This document shows, one piece after another, positions 45,009-53,585 of a DNA stretch of 64,000 nt. The stretch comes from an uncultured Lachnospiraceae bacterium (GTDB lineage Bacteria > Bacillota > Clostridia > Lachnospirales > Lachnospiraceae): NCBI GenBank assembly GCA_947053345.1, contig CAMRSM010000010.1, forward strand, positions 1 to 64,000. The letters are read 5' to 3'. Made by a program: the position numbers and the translations under genes. The notes under the pieces are model-generated. The model saw nothing but the letters and a program-made list of their open reading frames with translations. It ran no database searches and was not told where the DNA came from. The stretch's first letter is position 1. Every line of letters begins with the position of its first letter.

Positions 45009-45023
45009 AAATAGGAGAGGGAA

Positions 45024-45935
45024 ATGAAAAAAGTAATGAAAAAAAGAATGACCGTTCAGGAAGCGTGGCGGCTGCACCGGCAAAAATATATCCTCATGCT
45101 GCCGTTTATCGTTCTCTTTATCGTATTTACGCTGGTTCCGGTGCTGGTATCCATCGGTTTAAGCTTTACATCGTTCAATTTGTTTGAAACACCCCAGTTC
45201 GTAGGCTTTCGGAACTACATCAATCTGATCGCTTTCGACCCGGTATTTCTGACCGCGATCAAAAATACCATGCTGTTTGCGATCGTCACAGGACCGGCAA
45301 GCTACCTGCTCTGCTTTGTGCTGGCATGGCTGATCAATGAGCTGCCCCCGAAAGTGCGGGCGGTAATGACGCTGGTATTCTACGCGCCGTCCATCTCCGG
45401 CGGGGCATACATGATATGGAAGCTCATTTTCTCGTCGGATGCCTACGGCTACGCCAACGCCATGCTGATGAAAATGGGGCTGATCCAGGAGCCGCTTTTG
45501 TGGTTCCAGACGAAGGAATACATTATGCCGATCCTCATCATCGTGCAGCTCTGGCTCTCCATCGGTGTCAGCTTCCTGGCCTTTATCGCGGGCCTGCAGA
45601 ATGTGGACCGCACGCTCTATGAGGCCGGCCAGGTGGACGGGGTCAAGAACCGGTGGCAGGAACTGTGGTATATCACGCTGCCGCAGATGAAGCCGCAGTT
45701 AATGTTCGGCGCGGTCATGCAGATCACCAATTCACTGTCCGTATCCGCCATTTCCTTGGATCTGGTCGGATTCCCGTCGGTGGATTATGCCGGGCACACG
45801 ATCTTAACGCACCTGCACGATTACGGTAATCTGCGTCTGGAGATGGGCTACGCCTGTGCCATCGCAACACTGTTGTTCTTCATTATGATATTTATCAATA
45901 TCATTGTGCAAAAATTACTTCGAAAGGTTGCATAA
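45024..45935 (+). CDS. Sugar ABC permease, MalF type (pair 1)
   Basis: A 303-residue CUT1 permease with six membrane helices, the first near residues 24-46. The ATPase-contacting EAA loop is EAGQVDGVKNRWQELWYITLPQMKP. It forms the channel for the imported oligosaccharide with the MalG-type partner that starts 2 nt downstream. AGGAGAGGG precedes the ATG, directly after the structured repeats. Confidence 0.95.
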   Translation: MKKVMKKRMTVQEAWRLHRQKYILMLPFIVLFIVFTLVPVLVSIGLSFTSFNLFETPQFVGFRNYINLIAFDPVFLTAIKNTMLFAIVTGPASYLLCFVLAWLINELPPKVRAVMTLVFYAPSISGGAYMIWKLIFSSDAYGYANAMLMKMGLIQEPLLWFQTKEYIMPILIIVQLWLSIGVSFLAFIAGLQNVDRTLYEAGQVDGVKNRWQELWYITLPQMKPQLMFGAVMQITNSLSVSAISLDLVGFPSVDYAGHTILTHLHDYGNLRLEMGYACAIATLLFFIMIFINIIVQKLLRKVA

Positions 45936-45937
45936 TT

Positions 45938-46828
45938 ATGGAAAAATTACTTGCGGCTCCAAGAAAATGGTGGAGAAGATTTAAGTTCAGGAGAAAAAAC
46001 CGCAGCCTTGCAATGGATATCGTGCTCGTCGTTTTGCTCGGGGGCGTTGGCTTTATCAGTATCTGGCCGCTGCTGTACATAATCAATGCGGCTTTCAAGC
46101 CGATCAGCGAAATTTTCTTATTTCCGCCAAGGCTGTTTGTTCAAAATCCGACAATGAATAATTTCTTTGATCTGTCGGTGATCATTGCGGATTTGAATGT
46201 TATTTTTTCCAGGTATGTATTTAACACGGTAGTGATCACACTGCTCGGCACGGGCGGGACAGTCCTGATCGGCTCTATGGCGGCTTTCCCGCTTGCCAAA
46301 TACAAATTTCCGGGCTCGAAGTTTATGTCGAACGCGATCGTGTACTCCCTGATGTTTAACGGGACGGTCACGGCTATCCCAAACTATATCATTATGACGC
46401 GGCTGCATCTGGTCAACAGTTACTGGGCAGTAATCCTGCCTGTGATCGGCGGCACTTTCGGGCTTTATCTCATGCAGAATTTTATTGTACAGGTGCCGGA
46501 TGAACTGATCGAGGCAGCAAAGATCGACGGAATGAGCGAATACAAAATCTTTTTTAAGATTATTATGCCGCTGTCAAAGCCGGCATGGATTACCCTGATC
46601 ATTCTGTCGTTCCAGTCTTTCTGGGGGAACACGGGAGGCACGTTCCTGTACTCGGAACGCTTAAAGCCCGTCAGCTATATGCTGTCGCAGGTCGTATCGG
46701 GCGGTATTGCAAGAACCGGTGCGGCATCGGCGGTCACGCTGGTCATGATGCTTGTGCCGATCATTGTATTTGTAATATCGCAGAGTAACGTGCTGGAAAC
46801 TATGGCAACTTCCGGCCTGAAAGGGTAG
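45938..46828 (+). CDS. Sugar ABC permease, MalG type (pair 1)
   Basis: A 296-residue CUT1 permease with six helices and the EAA loop EAAKIDGMSEYKIFFKIIMPLSKPA. It starts 2 nt after the MalF-type gene and so is translationally coupled. The C-terminus (ETMATSGLKG) is the usual MalG-type end. Confidence 0.95.
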   Translation: MEKLLAAPRKWWRRFKFRRKNRSLAMDIVLVVLLGGVGFISIWPLLYIINAAFKPISEIFLFPPRLFVQNPTMNNFFDLSVIIADLNVIFSRYVFNTVVITLLGTGGTVLIGSMAAFPLAKYKFPGSKFMSNAIVYSLMFNGTVTAIPNYIIMTRLHLVNSYWAVILPVIGGTFGLYLMQNFIVQVPDELIEAAKIDGMSEYKIFFKIIMPLSKPAWITLIILSFQSFWGNTGGTFLYSERLKPVSYMLSQVVSGGIARTGAASAVTLVMMLVPIIVFVISQSNVLETMATSGLKG

Positions 46829-46837
46829 GTGGTGCGG

Positions 46838-48280
46838 ATGGCAAAGAAAAAAATCATCGGGATTATTTTACTGACGGCGCTTGTTCTTGCGGGGATTCCG
46901 GGAACGGCGGCCAACGCCAGAAATACGGAAGATCATCATTATACCTATGACTTCTGGGGGGAAGTCCTAAAAAGCATCCCGGCGTTTGAATTGGCTTATA
47001 CCATCGACGGGAGCAAAATGGATATCCCCGTGTCCGGCATGGATGATGTCGCTACGGGCGGCGGGCGTATTTTTCTGATTGACACGCAGGAATCCCGCCT
47101 GCATGTGTTCGATGATACCTATTCCTATGTGACTTCCGTAAAGCTCCTGCGCGGTGAGGATAAAAAAATCGTGCTGGATGAGAACGGCGGCCAGGTGGCA
47201 TTAAAAAATCCGGAGGGCGTGTGGTTCCATGAGAGCCAAAATGAAATCTATGTTGCGGACACAGGAGCGGAGCGCATCGTGGTGCTGGACGGCGACGGAT
47301 ATTTTCTGAAACGGATCATTACAAGGCCGGATAATATGGTGGGCGTGACCCAGTTCCGCCCGTCGAAGATCACGGTGGATGGCACAAACAAAATCTATTT
47401 TACCGTGCAGTCCGGATTTGAGGGGATCGTGGAACTGAACCAGTCCGGGACATTTTCCAGATATTTTGGTGTCAACAAGCCGGTAGTCGATCTCTGGGAC
47501 TATTTTTGGAAAAGGATGTCGAGCGACGAGCAGAAATCCAAGATGTCAAAAACCTACGCCCCGGCCTTTAACAATCTTGCCATTGACGGGGACGGCTTCG
47601 TCTATGCGACCACGGTGGACACTGCGGCGAAGGAACAGGTATTCCGCCTGAATCCAAAGGGGGAAAATGTACTGCGCAATAAGGGATATTTCCCTGTAAT
47701 GGGGGATTTGCTGATCCAGAATCTCTTTGTTGATATTGCCATCAACGACTACGGTGTGTACGCGCTCCTTGACCAAGAAAAGGGAAGGATTTTCCTGTAC
47801 GACTTTGACGGCAACCTGATCAATATTTTCGGCAAGAGCGGCGATCTTAGAGGGGATTTTAAAGCGCCTTCCGCGATTGCCTGGTTTGGTGACAAACTGG
47901 TTGCGACGGACAAAAACCTGCGCTGCGCCTATGTGTACCAGATGACGGAGTTTGGCGAGGCGGCTTTAGGCGCTGCAAAGAATTATTATTTCGGTGAATG
48001 GGAAGAATCCGCAAGGCTCTCGAAAGAAGCACTGCGCTTGAACGCCAATTATGATCTGGCCTATATCGGCATCGGGAAATATTATCTGATGCAGGATGAT
48101 TTTAAAAACGCGATGTATTATTTCAGGCTGGGGAATGAGAAGGAGTTTTACTCGCAGGCGTACAACGGCAGCAGAAGTCTTTGGATCCAGGAAAATTTCG
48201 CGCTGATCCTCGCGGCTTTGCTGGTTCTTTCCGGTTTGCTGGTTTACTCGGAAATCCGCTACAATAAAAAGAAAGGGTGA
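46838..48280 (+). CDS. Exported NHL-propeller/TPR membrane-anchored protein
   Basis: A 480-residue protein: signal peptide at 1-28, then repeated NHL-type beta-propeller blades (GMDDVATGGGRIFLIDTQESRL; PEGVWFHESQNEIYVADTGAERI; PSKITVDGTNKIYFTV). A TPR-like pair follows (KNYYFGEWEESARLSKEAL; YDLAYIGIGKYYLMQDDFKNA), with one C-terminal membrane helix (FALILAALLVLSGLLVY). The soluble part should face outside. The role is unknown; position after the permeases and before a Yip1-like gene suggests an accessory of the transporter. ATG at 46838 follows GGTGG closely after the malG-type stop. Confidence 0.8.
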   Translation: MAKKKIIGIILLTALVLAGIPGTAANARNTEDHHYTYDFWGEVLKSIPAFELAYTIDGSKMDIPVSGMDDVATGGGRIFLIDTQESRLHVFDDTYSYVTSVKLLRGEDKKIVLDENGGQVALKNPEGVWFHESQNEIYVADTGAERIVVLDGDGYFLKRIITRPDNMVGVTQFRPSKITVDGTNKIYFTVQSGFEGIVELNQSGTFSRYFGVNKPVVDLWDYFWKRMSSDEQKSKMSKTYAPAFNNLAIDGDGFVYATTVDTAAKEQVFRLNPKGENVLRNKGYFPVMGDLLIQNLFVDIAINDYGVYALLDQEKGRIFLYDFDGNLINIFGKSGDLRGDFKAPSAIAWFGDKLVATDKNLRCAYVYQMTEFGEAALGAAKNYYFGEWEESARLSKEALRLNANYDLAYIGIGKYYLMQDDFKNAMYYFRLGNEKEFYSQAYNGSRSLWIQENFALILAALLVLSGLLVYSEIRYNKKKG

Positions 48281-48285
48281 GGGCA

Positions 48286-48912
48286 ATGCGCACATGGAAA
48301 AAAGATTTTAAATACTTATTCTACACATTATTCCACCCGTTTGACGGATTTTTTGAAATAAAATTCCGCGGGAAGGGAAATATGACGCTGGCGACGGCGC
48401 TGCTTGTTTTGTACGGTCTGCTTTCTATTTTTACGACCCAGTACACGGGATTTATATTTAATCATTTCCCGGTGCACAGTATGAGGAGCATCCAGCTATT
48501 TATGCTTGCGATCGTGCCAATCCTTTTGTTTATCGTGAGCAACTGGAGCACGACCAGTTTAATGAACGGGAGCGGGACAATCAAGGATATTTGGATCATG
48601 ACCTGTTATTCTCTGGTGCCGTTAATTCTTTTTGACCTGATGACGACCCTGCTGAGCAATATCATTATCCTTGAGGAAGCCCCGATTCTTACGGCCTTCC
48701 GCTATATCGGAGTCGTATGGTTCTGTTACCTGATTTTCTGCGGGCTTTGTACCATCCACGAGTACACGGCAGGGCGGAATATCCTGACCTTGTTTGTAAC
48801 TCTGGCCGCGGCAATTATTATTATATTTTTAGTTATATTATATTTTACGCTGATGGATACGGTAATCAGTTTTGTGGAAACGATTTCAACCGAAATTTCA
48901 AAAAGGTGGTGA
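48286..48912 (+). CDS. Yip1-like integral membrane protein
   Basis: A 208-residue protein with about five membrane helices after an amphipathic N-terminus (KDFKYLFYTLFHPFDGFFEIKF), the usual start of bacterial Yip1-domain proteins. Function of bacterial members is unknown. It lies between the NHL/TPR protein and a large anchored protein with only a few bases between stops and starts, so the three genes probably make an assembly linked to the sugar transporter (inference). Confidence 0.8.
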   Translation: MRTWKKDFKYLFYTLFHPFDGFFEIKFRGKGNMTLATALLVLYGLLSIFTTQYTGFIFNHFPVHSMRSIQLFMLAIVPILLFIVSNWSTTSLMNGSGTIKDIWIMTCYSLVPLILFDLMTTLLSNIIILEEAPILTAFRYIGVVWFCYLIFCGLCTIHEYTAGRNILTLFVTLAAAIIIIFLVILYFTLMDTVISFVETISTEISKRW

Positions 48913-48916
48913 CGGG

Positions 48917-51475
48917 GTGAAAAAGCAGATAATCGGTTTAGCAGCGGTCCTTGTGGTCATCCTGCTGGTATTATACGGCGCGAAAAAAATCCCGGGGCTT
49001 GATATCAAGGCGGAGAAAGTGCCGGAAAAAGAGACGGGGATTCCAGGAGGGACGGAAGGGACGTTTGATGCCGGCAACGGTGAGGTTCTTGCTGCCGAAA
49101 ACGAAACGAAGAGACTTTACCTTGACACGGACACCCTTGATTTCAGGGTGGAGGACAAGGCGACGGGCAAGTCCTTTTCCGCGCTGAGAGCGGAAGGGAA
49201 TGTGGAAGACCGCTCTTTGATGCGCATTACCTTTGTGGGGGAGGATGGGACGTTTTTATATTGGAATGCCTATGAATATTGCGTGAACCACCAGACTTAT
49301 ACCATTGATAAGGTGAAAGGCGGTTTCCGCATCAACCTGAATTTAAAGGAGACGGATTCATACCGCATCAATGAATATATGCCGCAGAGGATCGCCGCAG
49401 CGCGGTATACGGAACGTTTTCTAAACGGGATTGACGGGCTTGTGGAACAGGGGACGCTCACAAAAGAGGAAGCGGGCAGGTATCTTGACAGCCTTGATCT
49501 GATCTATGCGTACAACCGTGAGGGGGATTATTACTACAGCAGGCTTTCCCTCTCGCCGCCAATCTCCACGGTGCGCCAGATGGTTCAACTCACGAAGCTT
49601 TTGGATTATACGACCGATGAACTGATGGAGGACAACGCGGAATTTGGCATCAGCGTGACGATCGAGGAGCCGGGAAGTTTTATTATTCCGCTGGAGGTGG
49701 TGCTTGACGGGGATGATCTGGTGGTAACGGTTTTGACGGATGCCATCGTCAATGAAAACCCGTACTATATGCTGACGCGCATTGACCTCCTGACCTGTTT
49801 TGGCGCGGTAACGCCGGAGGAGGCAAAGGAGGGTTACATTTTCGTGCCGGACGGCTGCGGCGCGCTGCTTGCGCTCAATGAGTTTAACGCAAGCTACGGT
49901 ACTTACAGCCGTGCAGTGTATGACAACACCTATTACAATGATTATTATTACATGCCTTCCTACCCGGAAACACTGCATATGCCGGTTTACGGCATGTACT
50001 ACAACAATGGTACAAGGGGCGGCGGCGGTTATCTTGCCATGATCGAGGAGGGGGCGGAGCTGGCGTTTGTCACGGCGGCTTTAGCGTCAAAGGAGGAGGG
50101 CGGCAGTTCCTTTAACCGGGCATACTCCGGTTTTGATGTAGCGAAGTATGCGCAGGTAAGCATTTTAGGACCTTATGACAGCAGCGGCGGCCTTTTCTTA
50201 AAGAGCACGGGCATGATGGACACAAGGTACAGGGTGAGGTATCAACTCTACACTGATGAAACTTCGTACTACGAAATGGCAAGAAATTACCAGGAATATC
50301 TTGCTGCGCAGTACGGTTTGACGCGGCAGTTTGGGAAGCAGGCAAAGCTTTATCTGGAAGTGACAGGTGCGCTTTCCGTCGGGGAATATATTATGGGGAT
50401 TCCGCACGAGAAGGAAATTTCCATGACGGATTATGAGGAACTTTCGGAAATTCTCTCGGAACTTTCGGACTATCCGCTGGCAGTATCCTATCTGGGGGTA
50501 TTTGACGGGGGATTAGACCACCGGCTGATGAAAAACGCAGAGCCTGCAAAAACAAACGGTTCCAAAAAGCAGCTTCTCTCTCTGTTAGGGCAAGCCGGGG
50601 CAGACGGACAGGAATTATTTTTGGGCGTGGATTTTACAAAAGTTTACAGGGGTGGGAACGGATTTGAGCCGAAGACCCATGCGGCTTATAACTTTAATGA
50701 TTCCCCGGTCGAGGTGTACCAGTATTTCCTTGCAACCGGGATTTTCGCCAAAGATTCGAGAAGCTACCATATTTTAAGCCCGCGTTATCTCTCCTCGGTC
50801 GTGGACGGGTTTTTGGGAAATGCAAAAGAGTACGGCAGCCTGTATGTGGAGGATCTGGCCAAAGGGTTTTACGCGGATTACAACAAGAGAAATCCGGTAA
50901 CTCCGGAGCAGGCACAGGGGATCGTGCAGGAAAATCTGGAAAAATTGGCGGGAGAAAAGAAACTGGCTCTGAATAACCCGGAGATTGACAAGATCTGTTA
51001 CGGGTCTTACGCGGTGAATGTCGCGCGAGAGAGCAGCGGTTACGGCGGGTTTGCCATGGAAATCCCGTTCCGCCAGCTTGTGATGAACGGATTGATCTCC
51101 TACACGACACTCAATGTCAACGAGAGCGGTGTGGATAAGGATTATTTCCTTTTGCAGGCACTGGAGCTTGGCAGCAGCCCGAAATTCACGGTAACCGCAA
51201 AAAGCCTTGACCGGCTGAAGAATACCAGACACGCGGACTTCATTTCAAGGGAATATGCTCTGGTCAAAGCAGATATTCTGGAACTGTACAGCCGCTATGA
51301 GGAAGCATTTTCCAAGATTTGCTGTATGGAGATCACGAACCACCGGGCGCTTTCTTTCGGGGTATTTGAAACAACCTATGCCAACGGGGTGCGCGTGGTT
51401 ACGAATTACAATATGTACCCTGTAACTTGCGAGGAAGGTGAACTTGCCCCGTTAGGATTCCTGATTTTAAATTAG
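48917..51475 (+). CDS. Large membrane-anchored extracellular protein, possibly DUF5696-like
   Basis: An 852-residue protein with one N-terminal membrane helix (about 5-22) and a large outside part. Its middle has EGYIFVPDGCGALLALNEFN and long Tyr-rich stretches (YDNTYYNDYYYMPSYPE); the second half alternates strands and helices like a glycosidase-type barrel, but I cannot point to catalytic residues. From memory, proteins named DUF5696 have this form and sit in similar sugar operons; I could not verify that. The GTG start at 48917 has AAGGTGGTG upstream, 4 nt after the Yip1-like stop. A binding or hydrolytic accessory role is inferred only. Confidence 0.7.
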   Translation: MKKQIIGLAAVLVVILLVLYGAKKIPGLDIKAEKVPEKETGIPGGTEGTFDAGNGEVLAAENETKRLYLDTDTLDFRVEDKATGKSFSALRAEGNVEDRSLMRITFVGEDGTFLYWNAYEYCVNHQTYTIDKVKGGFRINLNLKETDSYRINEYMPQRIAAARYTERFLNGIDGLVEQGTLTKEEAGRYLDSLDLIYAYNREGDYYYSRLSLSPPISTVRQMVQLTKLLDYTTDELMEDNAEFGISVTIEEPGSFIIPLEVVLDGDDLVVTVLTDAIVNENPYYMLTRIDLLTCFGAVTPEEAKEGYIFVPDGCGALLALNEFNASYGTYSRAVYDNTYYNDYYYMPSYPETLHMPVYGMYYNNGTRGGGGYLAMIEEGAELAFVTAALASKEEGGSSFNRAYSGFDVAKYAQVSILGPYDSSGGLFLKSTGMMDTRYRVRYQLYTDETSYYEMARNYQEYLAAQYGLTRQFGKQAKLYLEVTGALSVGEYIMGIPHEKEISMTDYEELSEILSELSDYPLAVSYLGVFDGGLDHRLMKNAEPAKTNGSKKQLLSLLGQAGADGQELFLGVDFTKVYRGGNGFEPKTHAAYNFNDSPVEVYQYFLATGIFAKDSRSYHILSPRYLSSVVDGFLGNAKEYGSLYVEDLAKGFYADYNKRNPVTPEQAQGIVQENLEKLAGEKKLALNNPEIDKICYGSYAVNVARESSGYGGFAMEIPFRQLVMNGLISYTTLNVNESGVDKDYFLLQALELGSSPKFTVTAKSLDRLKNTRHADFISREYALVKADILELYSRYEEAFSKICCMEITNHRALSFGVFETTYANGVRVVTNYNMYPVTCEEGELAPLGFLILN

Positions 51476-51489
51476 GGGATATTTCGGAA

Positions 51490-51580
51490 ATGCTTCTGCC
51501 GGGTGCAGAGGAACAAATTTTAGTTTTGCAAATATGCCTTTTCCAGGAGATGTGCCAGGAGGGCGGATGCGGAATAAAAG
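51490..51580 (+). repeat. Degenerate copy of the structured repeat
   Basis: GTGCCAGGAGGGCGGATGCGG at 51552-51572 is nearly the same 3' end as in the copy at 44.8 kb, and the preceding GGAACAAATTTTAG resembles its inner left arm. The rest has lost the pairing. It again lies at a gene junction in the operon. Confidence 0.55.
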
Positions 51581-51634
51581 CCCAAACCGCGCAGGTAAAA
51601 CGAATCATACTAATTAAAATAAGGGGGCGGAAAA

Positions 51635-52558
51635 TTGAGCAAGAAGGGCGTGAAAACGAGAAGAAAAATGAAATACAGCACAAGCAGGAAGCTGAACGGC
51701 CTGATTTTCATGCTGCCGTGGATCATAGGGTTTATCACCTTTTTCGCCGTGCCGATCAAAAATACCATCCTCTATTCTTTCAATAAAGTGGAGGTTGGGG
51801 CTGCGGGCGGAATTGAACTTACATTTAACGGGATACAAAATTACATCGACCTGTTTGTGAGCGAGGTCAGCACCACGAGCCAGCCAATCCAGCGAATTTT
51901 CGCGACGGAAAATATCAGTATATTTACGAACCTGTCGCTGATCGTGATATTCAGTTTGTTCCTGGCAATATTGGCAAACGCCAAATTTCCGGGCAGGGGT
52001 ATGGTGCGCGTAATCTTTTTCCTGCCGATTGTGCTGGGACTGCCGCTGATCGTTGAGTGGACGGCGAACAGCACGGGAAGGATGATGATTGAATCCGCGA
52101 GCGGTGGGATGTTCGGTGCGGAGAACAGTGTGGAGCTGCTTTTGGAGTATACCTTCCTCCCAAAAAAGATCATCGAATTTCTCGCCGTGGTGTTGAGTAA
52201 TATTTTCCAGCTGTTTACAAGAACCGGCGTGCAGACAATGATTTTCCTGGCGGGGCTGCAGTCCATCAGCCCTTCGCATTATGAGGTGGCGAAGATTGAG
52301 GGTGCGAACCGCTATGAAACATTCTGGAAGGTGACGCTGCCGCTGCTTTCCAATGTGCTTTTATTTGCTGTGATCTATACGATGATAGACCTGTTTTTAA
52401 ATTCTTCCATCGCGGAAGAAGTCTATAATTTCGCGTTTGCAAAGAGTAAGATTGGTGTTGGCTCGGCACTTTCTGTTGTTTATATGATAAACGTGCTGGT
52501 GGTGCTGGTGATTGTATTGATTTTCTTGAAGGCGGTGAAGGTCATTGATAAAAAATAA
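51635..52558 (+). CDS. Sugar ABC permease, MalF type (pair 2)
   Basis: A 307-residue CUT1 permease, six helices, EAA-like loop YEVAKIEGANRYETFWKVTLPL. It differs clearly from the pair-1 protein and carries an insertion before the third helix (GGMFGAENSVELLLEYTFLP). The best start is TTG at 51635, with AAGGGGG eight bases upstream; no ATG fits. It opens the second transport pair of the operon. Confidence 0.9.
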   Translation: MSKKGVKTRRKMKYSTSRKLNGLIFMLPWIIGFITFFAVPIKNTILYSFNKVEVGAAGGIELTFNGIQNYIDLFVSEVSTTSQPIQRIFATENISIFTNLSLIVIFSLFLAILANAKFPGRGMVRVIFFLPIVLGLPLIVEWTANSTGRMMIESASGGMFGAENSVELLLEYTFLPKKIIEFLAVVLSNIFQLFTRTGVQTMIFLAGLQSISPSHYEVAKIEGANRYETFWKVTLPLLSNVLLFAVIYTMIDLFLNSSIAEEVYNFAFAKSKIGVGSALSVVYMINVLVVLVIVLIFLKAVKVIDKK

Positions 52559-53555
52559 AGAAGGTAAAACGACAAAAATAGCAGTGAAACGGGGATTTTC
52601 CTTAAAGGGTATCAAGGGAGGAAAGATTATTTCTGGGCTGTTTTTTGCGAGCCTGATCATCGGGATCTGTTTTGCGATCCTCTATCCCATCTTGACGCTT
52701 CTGCCAATGGTCTTTACGGATCTGCGGGAACTTGGCGCTCCGGATTCCATATGGATTCCCGGGAAATTCGGGATGAACAGCATAGAATTTGTGTTCCGAT
52801 CCGTGCTGCGCGGGGATCCGGGTATCCTGTTAAAGTCGATCGGCTACGCGCTCTCCATCTGTGCGATCCAGGTATTTATGTCCGCAATGGCAGGGTATGC
52901 ACTGGCAAGGACGAATTTCTGGGGAAAGAATTTGATTTTTTTCCTTGTAATTTTCGTATTTCTGGTTCCGAGACAGTCCTTTTTGATTACGCAGTATTTG
53001 CACTTTAAACATTTTGACATACTGGGGCTTTTTAAATTGTTTACGGGCGGTGATGTTGACCTGATCAATCAGCCGGCAACCCTGTATCTTCTGGCGATCT
53101 TCGGGTTCAGCGTGAACCAGAGCCTCTTTGTATTTATTTTCCGTCAGTTCTTTTTAGGGCTGCCGCAGGAGATTGAGGAGGCATCGCTGATCGACGGTGC
53201 GGGATTTTACAAGACATATTTCCGCATTATGCTGCCGAACGCCCTGCCGACTATACTGACCGTGGCGGTACTTTCCTTTGTGTGGGCGTACGGCGATACT
53301 TATTACACCAATTACTTCCATACCGACGGGCCGTATTTCGGCGTGATCATCGACAAGACGTTTAAGGACGCGAATAACTGGTATATCAACAACCAGGCAA
53401 GGCAGTGGTTCGATACGGCGGATACCAACGAGCTGGCATTCGAGGCACTCAAACAGGCTTCGATCGTAACGTTCCTTACACCGCTGCTTCTGATTTATTT
53501 TATGGTGCAGCGCAAGATTGTGGAAAATCTGGACCGTGCGGGTATTGTAGGATAA
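52545..53555 (+). CDS. Sugar ABC permease, MalG type (pair 2)
   Basis: A 336-residue CUT1 permease, longer than usual because of an N-terminal extension and a loop near the end. The EAA loop is EEASLIDGAGFYKTYFRIMLPNALP. Start TTG at 52545 has GAAGG just upstream and overlaps the MalF-type stop by 14 nt, so translation is coupled. No ATPase gene follows. Confidence 0.9.
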   Translation: MIKNKEGKTTKIAVKRGFSLKGIKGGKIISGLFFASLIIGICFAILYPILTLLPMVFTDLRELGAPDSIWIPGKFGMNSIEFVFRSVLRGDPGILLKSIGYALSICAIQVFMSAMAGYALARTNFWGKNLIFFLVIFVFLVPRQSFLITQYLHFKHFDILGLFKLFTGGDVDLINQPATLYLLAIFGFSVNQSLFVFIFRQFFLGLPQEIEEASLIDGAGFYKTYFRIMLPNALPTILTVAVLSFVWAYGDTYYTNYFHTDGPYFGVIIDKTFKDANNWYINNQARQWFDTADTNELAFEALKQASIVTFLTPLLLIYFMVQRKIVENLDRAGIVG

Positions 53556-53585
53556 CGGTTCTTGGTACAGGGCATGGAGGTTGGG

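Noticed and set aside
44789-45010. Open frames of 70-95 codons running through the structured repeats (also at 58258-58479)
   Set aside because: The sequence is explained by repeat structure and tandem duplication; the frames lack ribosome sites and differ between copies.
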